Program-made: the position numbers and the translations under genes
In this document: positions 1-8,522 of the stretch, piece after piece
Position numbering within the stretch: the stretch's first letter is position 1
How the letters are laid out: the number at the start of each line of letters is the position of its first letter
NCBI RefSeq assembly: GCF_020524355.2
Contig: NZ_CP129019.1
Location: 2,728,001-2,792,000, forward strand
DNA: 64,000 nucleotides
Direction of reading: 5' to 3'
DNA from: Mesobacillus subterraneus
GTDB taxonomy: Bacteria; Bacillota; Bacilli; Bacillales; Cytobacillaceae
The notes under the pieces: generated by a model
What the model saw: the letters and a program-made list of their open reading frames with translations, nothing else
What the model was told of the DNA's origin: nothing
Database searches by the model: none

Positions 1-264
1 GGGTGAAATTAATTCTGGATCGCTTAATACTAGAAGATGCGCATCAAAAATCGCTGCCTTATCAGCACCTAAAGCGGTTCCGGCATGATCGCGGATTTTT
101 TCAAGCTCAAGCTTTGACTTCTGAAGTGCTGTCTGGAAACGTGCAACTTCATCAGCAGGAGCCTCTATTGTTCTTTTTTCAAAAGAAAAATCCGGCTCAA
201 CAAGCTTGTAGGCTTTCGCGATTGCAATGCCGTTTGAAGCGGCAATTCCCTGGAGAAAGCCCAT
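1..264 (-). CDS. ptsI: PTS enzyme I (PEP-protein phosphotransferase), N-terminal part
   Basis: Only the first ~88 codons lie in the window; the gene runs off the left edge. The protein begins [20 protein letters not shown], the usual enzyme I N-terminus before the HPr-binding helical domain. The phosphorylated His lies beyond the edge. Enzyme I takes phosphate from PEP and passes it to HPr in the cytoplasm, starting sugar uptake through the PTS. The ATG overlaps the ptsH stop (TAATG), so the two genes are translationally coupled, as in other Firmicutes. Confidence 0.95.
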   Translation of the reverse strand, partial: MGFLQGIAASNGIAIAKAYKLVEPDFSFEKRTIEAPADEVARFQTALQKSKLELEKIRDHAGTALGADKAAIFDAHLLVLSDPELISP

Positions 265-530
265 TATTCAGCTAAACCTTCTTTTTTAAGAACTTCTTCA
301 AGTGTATTAAGAGCCTCTTGCTCGTCGCTTCCTTCAGCAAAGATTGTGATATCTGCTCCCTGACCGATTCCTAATGACATTACACCCATGATTGACTTAA
401 GGTTAACCTTTTTTTCTTTATATTCTAAGTGGATTTCTGAATCGAACTTGCTTGCAGCTTGTACAAGCATCGTAGCAGGACGTGCGTGAATTCCTGTTTC
501 AGCGATAACCTTGAATTGTTTTTGTACCAT
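264..530 (-). CDS. ptsH: Phosphocarrier protein HPr
   Basis: An 88-residue HPr of standard length. His15 lies in GIHARPA and is phosphorylated by enzyme I. Ser46 lies in NLKSIMGV and is the HPr-kinase site that makes P-Ser-HPr, the CcpA co-repressor in Firmicutes. HPr is thus both a sugar transport carrier and a carbon signal. It directly precedes ptsI. No ptsG lies upstream; a DUF4129 gene ends at 845 instead. Confidence 0.97.
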   Translation of the reverse strand: MVQKQFKVIAETGIHARPATMLVQAASKFDSEIHLEYKEKKVNLKSIMGVMSLGIGQGADITIFAEGSDEQEALNTLEEVLKKEGLAE

Positions 531-844
531 ACTATATCATTCTCCTTTTAAATAGATGATTAAGATGACCATACATGATGCCTTCCAAACTAAATGGTTC
601 AATTCAGCGAAAGGTCAAAACTTTAGGCCGCTAAAATGATATTTGTATTTTACCCATTTGTATTGTTCTTTCACACCATATATTGTTTCCAATCATTTCC
701 GCAGAAATTCGGATTGGCATCCCACACAAAAGAATAGCATTTCGGATAGCCTTAGACAATGAAAAAACCTTGATTTTTAACGGTTTAGAGCATTTTTTTC
801 AATAAAACGTTTTCATTTTATCTAAATTGTGACAAAAGGTTATA
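531..844. other. Intergenic leader of ptsHI, with one cre-like site
   Basis: About 314 bp without a gene upstream of ptsH. It is AT-rich. Positions 802-815 read on the minus strand as TGAAAACGTTTTAT, matching 12 of 14 positions of the cre consensus TGWNANCGNTNWCA. The site is ~270 bp from ptsH, so its relevance is uncertain. I see no convincing sigma-A promoter, RNA antiterminator or riboswitch. Confidence 0.35.
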
Positions 845-2100
845 TTATCGTCGAAAGATTTTCTTTATGTTATCTTTTAACCCTGTTACATTATCTTCAT
901 TTCTAATTTTTTCTAGTTTGTTGAATTGTTTTTTTATTGCTTTGATTTCATCCTTAAACCATCCATCCATACATTCATCCAAATCCTCTCCATACCTTAC
1001 TCTTTCGTATGTCTGGATAGTCCTTATGTCATAATGGATGCCTATTCTGTCGAACCATTCCATGACGTCCTCATGTGGAAGCCTTCCCAACACCTTTTTA
1101 TGGGCATACTTTTCAAGCTCAAATAATTCCTTCCTTATAAGGTTTTCAGGTACTGCTAGCGCCTTCTTGAAAGCAGGCCTTTGCCAGCTGGACCATTAAC
1201 ATAGGCTGTGGTAGTGGTCCCGGCTTGTACCGTATCTTCCTCAGGCTGACTCCTGAATACATTTGATTTTTTATAGATTAGGTAAAAACCAATTCCAATT
1301 ATCACTGCAAACAGGATAGGACCCCAAAAATGAGTATCAAAAACCTGATTGGCCTGCTCGATTTGTGTGTCATTTTCAATATTGGGCAATTGTCCGGAAA
1401 ATACTTTATTGGCCCTGGCTTGCATAGCAGGAGAAGCTATCCAGGAAAATACAGGATATAGCAGGAGAGAAAGTGTCCAGCCTATCACCTGAAGGACAAT
1501 AAAGAAGATTTCTTTCAGAAGGTCTCTTCCAAACGTTAATACTGAAACCAGGAGCAATATAAAACCCAGCAGCTTTGAGTAGAAGACAGCAAATCTCCTT
1601 TTCGAATCCTGTTCCACATCCATCCACTTCAGCAAAAATTGCCCCGATAATATGAACAGCAGCTGAAAGATTAAAAGGAACACGACCTGGATTAAATAGG
1701 ACCCTCCATAAAAATAAGCAAGCGGTGATACGAACACACCAATCAGAAAGGTAATGACAAGCCATACACTTTCTGAATGACTCGTTGAATCCTGATGGAA
1801 TTTAAGTACCCTCCAAAAAATCAATATTGCCATAATCCCCGTGTAAAAATTCTCCAGATTACTTAAGCTACCTATCACGAAAAGCAGCGGGGTGATGACC
1901 AGAATATACAAAGGCTTTGCAAGATTCGGCTTCATCTCCAACAGAATGGTAAAAAGGATGGATACTGCAGCAGCTATTCCCATGGTTGAAACTAACGGCA
2001 TTTGTTGGGAGGACAGTAAATGAAAGATCACAAGAATGAGGCTTGCAAAGATCCATTCTATATAAAAGCGAAAAAAGACATTTAGAACCCTGCTTGTCAT
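845..2100 (-). pseudogene. DUF4129 membrane protein, frameshifted (third gene of MoxR-DUF58 operon)
   Basis: The upstream part (1156-2100, 314 codons) encodes several membrane helices and ends prematurely as GKGLLSRRR-stop. The downstream part (from ~1195 to 845) is open in another frame and continues with VPENLIRKELFELEKYAHKK and later TYERVRYGEDLDE, typical of the C-terminal DUF4129 domain. Adding one base between 1158 and 1195 joins them into a ~415-residue protein. No ATG and no ribosome site open the downstream part, so it is not an independent gene. The family accompanies MoxR and DUF58 proteins, often with a transglutaminase core that is absent here. Its start overlaps the DUF58 stop (ATGA). 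A sequencing error is an alternative to real decay. Confidence 0.8.
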
Positions 2101-3293
2101 TTGCCCGCCACATCCTTCAACTTCATTTTAAATGGTTCCAGGAAGGCACTTTCGTTATGCTTTTGCAGCTCTGACAATTGGACTCCCTCTCTTAACCATT
2201 CCTTGATATAGCCATCTGATTCAATAGAACGATTCCCTCCATGTATCATGGTTGGTGCAATCGGTAAATGCCTTTTATAAAAAAACAGCATCTGCTGATG
2301 TGGAATAGTTGGCGAATGGAAGTCAGCAATTGCCAGTAAATCAAGCAACTTTTGCAGATGATCCTTGCCAGACCCTAATGGCAGATAAGTAAATGGTGTG
2401 AATCCTGCAGACCTGATATTCATGCAGAGCGAGAAAGGAATATTCTGCTTATGGAAAAAGTATGCCATTTCTGCTGTGCTGCTCATCAAAAATTCCAGCT
2501 CGCTAGTCACTGAATAGCCGTCACTAACGTTGATGAATAGAATCGCACCTGCCTCATTGATCCGTTCAAATTCTTTCGTCTGTAATCTCATTTTCCTTGC
2601 ACTTGCTTTCCAGTTAATCCTATTGAAGCTGTCTGTAGGCAGATAATCTCTTGTTCCGATTGGCTCCATATGATCTTCAAAAAGTGAGAAATTGGATGGA
2701 TTGTGTCCAGGCTTAACTGACTTATGTTTTTCGATATTACGCACTGAAATAGCCTTAGGATAGACTAGAGCTTCAATATTGATAACGTCAGAGAACTCGA
2801 GAATTGTATCGCCGAACCCAAAGAAATGCGGAATATGAATCTCCATTTTTCTAATTTTAGATAATCCCCGCTTTTCAGCTATAAAAGGAATTTTGATGTT
2901 TATTTTTTCTCTTTGCCCCATCGAAAATGGCAAGCTTATATCAACCCTGGACGAATGGATATGATACTCACCCGATACTGGGACAACGGCACTGTCAAAA
3001 AAAATGGAGAGATTGCCTTTCATGATCGGCAGACCCTGATTAATGAACTCCAGGCTCCACTCTCCCTTATCTCCGATAAAAAAACGATTTCGCTTTCTAC
3101 TGTTATCAAAAATGAACCCTTCGCCAATATGTTTCAGATAATAAGAATTTCCAGCAGCAATAAAAATAATCAGCAGGCCAGCTCCAAACATCAGCAAGGA
3201 ATTTATGTAGAAGCTTGAAATCACTAAAAGGATTCCGAGAAACGCCAATATGGATAGGAAACGGTCCTCAATGACGATTTTTTTCCATTGCAT
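2097..3293 (-). CDS. DUF58 domain protein (YeaD-like)
   Basis: Two N-terminal membrane helices are followed by a cytoplasmic domain holding the DUF58 signature GTRDYLPTDSFNRINWKASA. DUF58 proteins are partners of MoxR ATPases and have a von Willebrand A-like fold; the exact job is unknown and may concern assembly or quality control of envelope proteins. A TTG at 3314 is in frame, but ATG at 3293 is preferred: it follows the MoxR stop and has GAGG about 10 nt upstream. The stop overlaps the next start (ATGA). B. subtilis has the equivalent yeaC-yeaD-yebA cluster. Confidence 0.85.
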   Translation of the reverse strand: MQWKKIVIEDRFLSILAFLGILLVISSFYINSLLMFGAGLLIIFIAAGNSYYLKHIGEGFIFDNSRKRNRFFIGDKGEWSLEFINQGLPIMKGNLSIFFDSAVVPVSGEYHIHSSRVDISLPFSMGQREKINIKIPFIAEKRGLSKIRKMEIHIPHFFGFGDTILEFSDVINIEALVYPKAISVRNIEKHKSVKPGHNPSNFSLFEDHMEPIGTRDYLPTDSFNRINWKASARKMRLQTKEFERINEAGAILFINVSDGYSVTSELEFLMSSTAEMAYFFHKQNIPFSLCMNIRSAGFTPFTYLPLGSGKDHLQKLLDLLAIADFHSPTIPHQQMLFFYKRHLPIAPTMIHGGNRSIESDGYIKEWLREGVQLSELQKHNESAFLEPFKMKLKDVAGK

Positions 3294-3297
3294 CGGC

Positions 3298-4242
3298 TTA
3301 TGCCTCAACTTCAACTGGAAGCGGAATTGATTCCAGCATATCTTCGACTACTTTTTCTGATGTCATCGTCAACGAAGCATCCGCAGATAGGTATATTCTA
3401 TGACCTAATACAAATGGTGCCATCTCCTTAACATCATTTGGAACTACATACCTGCGCCCCTTTATAAGAGCCCTTCCTTGGACAGCCTTTACTAAAGCAA
3501 GCGTTCCCCGAGGACTGATCCCTAATTCAATAGAAGGATGATTCCTTGTTTTGCGGGTGATTTGCAATAGATACTCTTCAACCACATCACTTAACTTTAC
3601 ATTCCTGAGTTCCTGTTTTATAGAATGGATATCCTCCTCACTAAGTACGGAGTTAACCTCTGTCGTTGCAGTCCCAAATCGATGTTTCTTAATCATTTCC
3701 TTCTCTTCATCCACTTCTGGATACCCAAGAGACAGCTTAATAAAGAAACGGTCCATCTGAGCAACCGGTAGCTGGAATGTTCCCTGCTGTGATTCTACAG
3801 GGTTCTGAGTTGCAATAACGAGGAAAGGGAATTTCAAGGATATCGTGTGTCCATCAATCGTTACCTGGTTTTCCTCCATCGCCTCCAGCAAGCTTGATTG
3901 TGTTCGCGGTGTTGCACGGTTTATTTCATCTGCAAGAAGAATATTAGTGACAATTGGCCCTGGCTTCAATTCGAAATCCTGAAGCTTTGGATTGAAAAAC
4001 TGTATTCCTGTAATATCACTTGGCAAAACATCCGGTGTAAATTGGATTCTTGAAAAATCGCCGCTTATACCCCTTGCAAATGTTTTAGCAAGCAATGTTT
4101 TCCCTGTTCCTGGCACACTCTCCATCAAAATGTGGCCATTGTTCAATAGCGCGATAACCATCATCTCTATTTCATGCTCTCGTCCGACTACATTTTTACT
4201 AATTTCTATTTTAAGTCGCTCTAATTTGTTTACCAATTCCAT
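3298..4242 (-). CDS. MoxR-family AAA+ ATPase (YeaC-like)
   Basis: 314 residues, full length for MoxR proteins. Walker A is PGTGKTLLAK near residue 44, Walker B is LLADEINRA near 108, and sensor 1 lies in VIATQNPVE, followed by the AAA lid domain. MoxR ATPases act as chaperone-like partners for vWA/DUF58 proteins. It is the first gene of a three-gene minus-strand operon with very short spacing to DUF58, so it probably drives that system at the membrane. About 140 bp of AT-rich DNA without an obvious operator precede it. Confidence 0.9.
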   Translation of the reverse strand: MELVNKLERLKIEISKNVVGREHEIEMMVIALLNNGHILMESVPGTGKTLLAKTFARGISGDFSRIQFTPDVLPSDITGIQFFNPKLQDFELKPGPIVTNILLADEINRATPRTQSSLLEAMEENQVTIDGHTISLKFPFLVIATQNPVESQQGTFQLPVAQMDRFFIKLSLGYPEVDEEKEMIKKHRFGTATTEVNSVLSEEDIHSIKQELRNVKLSDVVEEYLLQITRKTRNHPSIELGISPRGTLALVKAVQGRALIKGRRYVVPNDVKEMAPFVLGHRIYLSADASLTMTSEKVVEDMLESIPLPVEVEA

Positions 4243-4379
4243 TCCTTTTTCCTCCCATTGTGAGTGAAATTTGGTTTCTTTCTATAAAACACTCAAGAAA
4301 AGTTTAACACCATAACAAAAAAAAGTGAATTTTCAACCAATTTTATCCAATTAAAAAGGAACACTTTTTTAGTGCTCCC

Positions 4380-4562
4380 TTAAAATTTTTTTGAAGTAAT
4401 ATGTAGTTCTCCGTGAAATATATTTAAAAGTTTATCAAGTTCCTGGCTTGCTGATATGGTCTGAACGCTTAGAAACCCTGTTTCCTTAGCGGCTGAAATC
4501 ATCTCTTTACGTTTGTGTTCGATTTCTTCCATTATCTTTTCAAGACACGCAGTTCCCATCAT
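4380..4562 (-). CDS. Spo0E-family aspartyl-phosphate phosphatase, short paralog
   Basis: 60 residues with the Spo0E signature ASQELDKLLNIF after a first helix with HKRKEMISAAKETG. Spo0E proteins dephosphorylate Spo0A~P and delay sporulation. This one is shorter than Spo0E (~85 aa) and lacks the long C-terminal tail, as in the YisI/YnzD subgroup. It is monocistronic. A second family member at 26751-26996 is the likely Spo0E ortholog by position. Confidence 0.82.
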   Translation of the reverse strand: MMGTACLEKIMEEIEHKRKEMISAAKETGFLSVQTISASQELDKLLNIFHGELHITSKKF

Positions 4563-4651
4563 CCATCACCTCATCAGTCTGTGTTAATATTTTACTACTA
4601 TTCCACTATAAGGGATAGTAAAATTTACATAAGCCCCACAGTTTTCCCTGA

Positions 4652-4846
4652 TTAACTCCTCGCCTCATCCACATATCGAAAAATGACATCTCCACCTCTT
4701 TGAGCGACTCCCCTAAAATGTTTAAAGTCATCCCTCGTCACCAGAAATTCACGAAATATCATAAAATCCTGTTTTGAAACAAAGATTTCTTCTACTTCTT
4801 TATATTTCAAACTTTCCAGCATTCGGACAGCCTGTTCCTTATCCAA
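4652..4846 (-). CDS. Small hypothetical protein
   Basis: About 64 residues, charged, no membrane segment. I do not recognise the family. TTG at 4846 (MDKEQAVRMLES) is preferred over the in-frame GTG at 4855 because a GGGGTGG ribosome site lies about 7 nt before the TTG. It stands alone between the Spo0E paralog and a dispersed repeat. Confidence 0.55.
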   Translation of the reverse strand: MDKEQAVRMLESLKYKEVEEIFVSKQDFMIFREFLVTRDDFKHFRGVAQRGGDVIFRYVDEARS

Positions 4847-4941
4847 ATAAACCACCCCAGTTTCTTAAGTTAAAAACTATTTTATCTCCTATTGCTCAAA
4901 TTGCAAAACCCAATTGTTTTTACATTTAAAAAATGGGAATT

Positions 4942-5073
4942 AGAAAAGCGCAAGCGCCTTGTGCAACCCCGACAAGCACTGGAGAGCTAACAGGTGAAGT
5001 CGTTCTTGACTTAACCTGAGCGGACCGAAGTGACTAGAGGGGCTAGGCGCTTGGGCTGGACACTAATCTAAGT
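4942..5073 (+). repeat. Dispersed modular repeat, copy 1
   Basis: It begins AGAAAAGCGCAAGCGCC and ends GGGGCTAGGCGCTTGGGCTGG followed by ACACTAATCTAAGT. The GCGCC/GGCGC ends can pair. Inside lies a GAAGTC...GACTT hairpin module. It shares these parts with the copies at 18573, 30284, 32894, 59701 and 60908. The rest of the 4863-5298 gap is AT-rich with no gene. Confidence 0.85.
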
Positions 5074-5298
5074 ACAAAAATTTGATACTTTCTTACTCAT
5101 TAAAAAAGTACATTTCGGATTTCCACTGGATGGAAATAAGATTATTCTATATAATAGATTTTATAAATTGAATTTTCTAACTTTTATAAAATGAAAATTT
5201 CGTGAACATTTGAAATTTAGCACCGATTTTCCTTTACGCTAGGAGAAAATTAAGGCAAAATGTTAGTAATTCGAAATATAACGAAGGAGCGAGTTTAT

Positions 5299-5487
5299 TT
5301 GAAGAAAGCCGATGTTGGAAATGTAATCGAATTCAAAGAAGGACTACAAGGTGTTGTGGAAAAGGTCAATGAAAACTCGGTTATTGTTGATTTAACATAT
5401 ATGAACAATTTCCGGGACTTAGAGCTCGATCAACGCACCGTCATCAATCATAAAAACTATAAAATTGTTAAAGAAACAGCCTATTAA
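5299..5487 (+). CDS. ykvS: DUF2187 family protein YkvS
   Basis: A 62-residue protein beginning KKADVGNVIEFKEGLQG and containing VIVDLTYMNNF, the DUF2187/YkvS pattern. It probably has a KOW/SH3-like fold; the function is unknown. The frame is open from ATG 5260, but TTG 5299 is chosen because AAGGAG at 5284-5289 stands nine bases before it and the protein then has the family's length. A strong terminator follows. ykvS also lies near pts genes in B. subtilis. Confidence 0.8.
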   Translation: MKKADVGNVIEFKEGLQGVVEKVNENSVIVDLTYMNNFRDLELDQRTVINHKNYKIVKETAY

Positions 5488-5502
5488 TATATGTAATTCC
5501 AG

Positions 5503-5530
5503 AAAAAAAGCAGCCTAAGCTGCTTTTTTC
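5503..5530 (+). terminator. Rho-independent terminator after ykvS
   Basis: AAAAAAGCAGC, a four-base loop, then GCTGCTTTTTT. The symmetric A/T flanks could also serve the opposing small gene at 5537-5650. Confidence 0.85.
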
Positions 5531-5536
5531 TTCTTA

Positions 5537-5650
5537 TTATTTATTATCCTTGCCAGCAAGTTCCTTAAAGGATTTTACCTTGCCATGCGGGTGCTGATCC
5601 TGCTTTCGTACTGTCCAATTCCGCTCCTTCTCGCGCTTTGATTCAGACAT
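5537..5650 (-). CDS. Small basic protein, 37 aa (DUF6254-like)
   Basis: ATG at 5650 is preceded by GGAGGGAAGATC, a strong ribosome site. The product starts MSESKREKERNWTVRKQDQ and ends with SFKELAGKDNK. It is very hydrophilic. It resembles short Bacillaceae proteins annotated as DUF6254, from memory only. It converges with ykvS on a shared hairpin. Function unknown. Confidence 0.65.
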   Translation of the reverse strand: MSESKREKERNWTVRKQDQHPHGKVKSFKELAGKDNK

Positions 5651-5777
5651 GATCTTCCCTCCATTCAAATTTTCGTTCATTATTACCATGCCCCATCTTG
5701 AAGAAATCATTTCCTTACAAATTTAACGAATTTTTTGGTACAATAAATTTTGTTTCTGGAAAGGGGTTTTATGAATA

Positions 5778-6389
5778 ATGAAAAATTGGATGGCGGATCG
5801 CAGATTAATTCTTGGTATTTTGATCGCTCATCTTCTCCTATTTTTTACCTTCGAGGATAAAGACGTATTCTGGTATATATTCACAGCTTCGATGCTGGTT
5901 TTGATCAGTTATTCCATCATACACGAAGAAATTGAGGACAATACATCCACACTAACTTATTTAACGGTTGGAGTTGCTTCAGGACTCGGTTTATTCGGCT
6001 TCTTTTGGCTCGGCAGCTTTCTGATCGAGATGCTCAATTTACCTATAGCGAATCAAATCTCACGTCTGTACAGTAGGTTCTCACCTGAATTATTCTGGCA
6101 TTATCTCGTACTGGTCTTAATACTGGCTCCTGGAGAAGAAATCTTTTGGCGGGGGTTTATCCAAAAACGACTTAGCAAATACTTTAGTATGAAAGTGTCC
6201 ATCGGGCTTTCAGTGATGTTATATGCTTCTGTCCATTTTTATTCCGGAGAGTTCATTCTCGTACTTGCAGCAATTATTGCTGGACTAGCGTGGAGCACTT
6301 TATACGCATGGAAGCGGAGTTTGCCACTCGTTATTGTCTCTCACATCGTCTTTGATTTATTATTGTTTGTATTCATTCCTCTAAGCTAA
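5778..6389 (+). CDS. CPBP family intramembrane glutamic endopeptidase
   Basis: 203 residues with about six hydrophobic helices. The CPBP/Abi motifs are present in order: EEIFWRGFIQ (EExxxR), SVHFYSG (second-motif His) and SHIVFDLL (HxxxD). These residues form the membrane-embedded active site. Bacterial members process membrane peptides or act in immunity to bacteriocins; the substrate here is unknown. A GGAAAGGGG ribosome site precedes ATG 5778. Monocistronic, with its own terminator. Confidence 0.85.
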   Translation: MKNWMADRRLILGILIAHLLLFFTFEDKDVFWYIFTASMLVLISYSIIHEEIEDNTSTLTYLTVGVASGLGLFGFFWLGSFLIEMLNLPIANQISRLYSRFSPELFWHYLVLVLILAPGEEIFWRGFIQKRLSKYFSMKVSIGLSVMLYASVHFYSGEFILVLAAIIAGLAWSTLYAWKRSLPLVIVSHIVFDLLLFVFIPLS

Positions 6390-6401
6390 ACTTTTAACCT
6401 A

Positions 6402-6442
6402 AAATGACCCATGCCAATCATTGGCATATGGGTCATTTTTAT
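6402..6442 (+). terminator. Rho-independent terminator after the CPBP gene
   Basis: A long inverted repeat, AATGACCCATGCCA against TTGGCATATGGGTCATT, followed by TTTATT. Confidence 0.85.
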
Positions 6443-6563
6443 TATTGCCCAATCGGCTTGCCCATGATATTTTTGTAAATGCGACAAGTCTTGTAACTTT
6501 CGTTATTATATTCCGTCTAAAATTGTAGAATTCACCATACGAAATGACAGGGGGCAATTAGAC

Positions 6564-7221
6564 ATGAACAAATTAGCAAAGTCATTTACAATCATTGGAT
6601 TATCAGCATTATTCATTGCAGGCTGTGGCTCTCCGGAAGATTCAGAATCAACAACAGACAAGGTACCTGCAGCCCAGCCAGCTGCTGCGCCAGAAAAAAA
6701 TGAAGAAGAGCAAAAGACATCAGACCTGAAAAATAAAGAAGAGGGCTTAATCCGGATCATGGAGCAAAACATTGCTTATACAGTAAATGGCGAACAAAAA
6801 GAAGAAACTGGTTTTTTGAAGTACAATGATAATCAAAACTACTCCATGTATGTTTTGTCTCAATATGAACTGACTGCAGAGGAACCCAACAAAGATGTAC
6901 TGATGTGGACTGAAGACGATAGTGTGTTCATGAGGATAGAATTGCTTCCAGTTGACTCAGAGTGGACTTTAGTTGAAGAGAATTCAAAAGCACAACTTGC
7001 TGCTGTAGGCTCCGAGGTAAAAGAAACACAAACACCAGAGGACCCATTCTTCAGCAATGCCTGGGCAATGGAAACGAAAAGTGAATCAGACATCGTCACT
7101 ACTTATTTAATAAAAAATGAGGAACAGCCTTTAAAGCTGACTATATTCACAAAAGAAAGATGCTGACCACCGCAACGCATTCCTGGAAATGGCCAAGACG
7201 ATCATGAAAGAGAATAAATAA
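6564..7221 (+). pseudogene. Lipoprotein gene with a one-base insertion near its 3' end
   Basis: The N-terminus has a lipoprotein signal with lipobox ALFIAGC (Cys near residue 21), then an acidic, Pro/Ala-rich linker and a compact soluble domain. The reading frame stops at 7164-7166 after FTKERC. Removing one A from the A4 run at 7150-7153 restores FTKKDADHRNAFLEMAKTIM and a stop at 7219-7221, giving ~218 residues. The family is not recognised. The tail keeps normal codon use, so the lesion is recent or an assembly error. A truncated 200-residue product remains possible. Confidence 0.75.
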
Positions 7222-7235
7222 TAAATAAATAAATA

Positions 7236-7263
7236 AAGAAGGGGCTATTCCCCTTCTTTTTTA
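7236..7263. terminator. Bidirectional terminator between the lipoprotein gene and ykvI
   Basis: AAGAAGGGG-CTATT-CCCCTTCTT flanked by A and T runs; it overlaps the ykvI stop codon. A short AAAT tandem tract precedes it. Confidence 0.85.
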
Positions 7264-8304
7264 TTTATTCCCATGAACTGGTTTCATCCACAACAACACA
7301 ATGAAAATCAAACTGATATAGCCAAAAAATGGGTACAAGATTGAAAGAAGTGTTCCATAATCAATCAAGCTGATGAAATAACAAATTAAAAAGAGCAGTG
7401 AGACAACTAGCAGACTTGGCAGCTTGATATATTTTTGAATCTGCCTTTCAAGCCCAAATATATTGCCGATGACAGATGTGAAGATTTCTCCATAAACAAT
7501 AAGGACAAAAATCCAGTAAAGACCTGCAGCTAACTGCTTCATGACGACGGCCATCGGTATTTCAAATGTTTCGAACCCGGGAAGCATGATTAAGGTCAAA
7601 TGGCTTGAAAGCAGGATTAAAGTCAGCGCAATCCCGCCGAGGATCCCTCCCCATTTTACAGTATTATCGTCCTTCATCTCTGCTGCAACAGGAACCAGCA
7701 CCGCCTGGGCAAGCGACAGGTTCAGGGCTGTATAAGAAAATGGTCCGATCACGGCCTTCCAGCCATCCTCTGCATATGGAATAAAAACGACCTGTTCTAT
7801 GAAGCCTGGCAACTTGACTGACAAAAACAATAAGATCAGACTGAATAAGATCATCATCGGAACAACAAAGGTATTAACAGCAAAAACACCCTTCAATCCG
7901 ACGACCATAACGGCAAGTGATAATGCAATCGTGATAAAAATCCCCAGCGATTTAGTCAATCCAAGCTGCTCCTCAAAAACGGCTCCTGCACCTGAAAGCA
8001 TAACAGCACAAACTCCAAGCAGCATAAACAGCATCATTATATTGATGATTCTCCCAAAAAATTCCCCAAATAAATGTACATTCATTTCTTCATAAGATTG
8101 GGCCCCGATAGCTGCTGCGATGCGCATTAATTTTGCACCCAGATATGTAAGAATGTATCCGGCCATGAAAACCCCAACCAATCCAACTATGCCAAAGCGA
8201 GAAAAGAATTCAACAATTTCCCTTCCCGTCGCAAAACCGGCTCCCACAACAGTACCAACATAAACAGCAGCGATTTGAAAGGCAGCACCCCAATTCGTCT
8301 TCAA
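7261..8304 (-). CDS. ykvI: YkvI-like multi-pass membrane protein
   Basis: About 347 residues with ten or so membrane helices. It starts LKTNWGAAFQIAAVYVGTVV and carries GAGFATGREIVEFF, typical of the YkvI family in the APC-like superfamily. The substrate is unknown. TTG 8304 is preferred over the upstream in-frame start at 8352 because GGAGGGAGGGG lies just before it. It is divergent from clpE; in B. subtilis the two genes are also neighbours. Confidence 0.8.
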   Translation of the reverse strand: MKTNWGAAFQIAAVYVGTVVGAGFATGREIVEFFSRFGIVGLVGVFMAGYILTYLGAKLMRIAAAIGAQSYEEMNVHLFGEFFGRIINIMMLFMLLGVCAVMLSGAGAVFEEQLGLTKSLGIFITIALSLAVMVVGLKGVFAVNTFVVPMMILFSLILLFLSVKLPGFIEQVVFIPYAEDGWKAVIGPFSYTALNLSLAQAVLVPVAAEMKDDNTVKWGGILGGIALTLILLSSHLTLIMLPGFETFEIPMAVVMKQLAAGLYWIFVLIVYGEIFTSVIGNIFGLERQIQKYIKLPSLLVVSLLFLICYFISLIDYGTLLSILYPFFGYISLIFIVLLWMKPVHGNK

Positions 8305-8415
8305 ACCGTTCCCCTCCCTCCTTCTCAATATATGTAAGGATAGACAAACCATGACGAGCTTTTTTAAAGAGGATACAATCGGAATATTTACAAAAAATTA
8401 CCACAATCAAAATTC

Positions 8416-8444
8416 TTGAAAGTCAAATAAGGTCAAATTATAAT
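8416..8444 (+). promoter_or_regulatory. Sigma-A promoter of clpE
   Basis: TTGAAA at 8416-8421, 17-bp spacer, TATAAT at 8439-8444. The CtsR operator at 8421-8437 covers the spacer. Confidence 0.85.
8421..8437 (+). promoter_or_regulatory. CtsR operator 1
   Basis: AGTCAAATAAGGTCAAA matches the CtsR direct heptad repeat (RGTCAAA-N3-GGTCAAA). Lying between -35 and -10, it should block transcription until heat or protein stress inactivates CtsR. Confidence 0.88.
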
Positions 8445-8455
8445 AAGAGTAAATT

Positions 8456-8472
8456 GATCAAAGATAGTCAAA
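8456..8472 (+). promoter_or_regulatory. CtsR operator 2 (weaker)
   Basis: GATCAAAGATAGTCAAA, one mismatch from the heptad repeat, lies just after the expected start. A further AGTCAAA half-site overlaps at 8472-8478. B. subtilis clpE is likewise controlled by several CtsR sites. Confidence 0.65.
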
Positions 8473-8522
8473 GTCAAAATAAACCTTTGATCTAAATTAA
8501 TATTTTTTAGGGAGGAATTTAA

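Noticed and set aside
845..1093. Independent small gene starting with GTG at 1093
   Set aside because: It carries the C-terminal DUF4129 domain and stays open upstream into the preceding gene without a ribosome site; it is the second half of a frameshifted gene.
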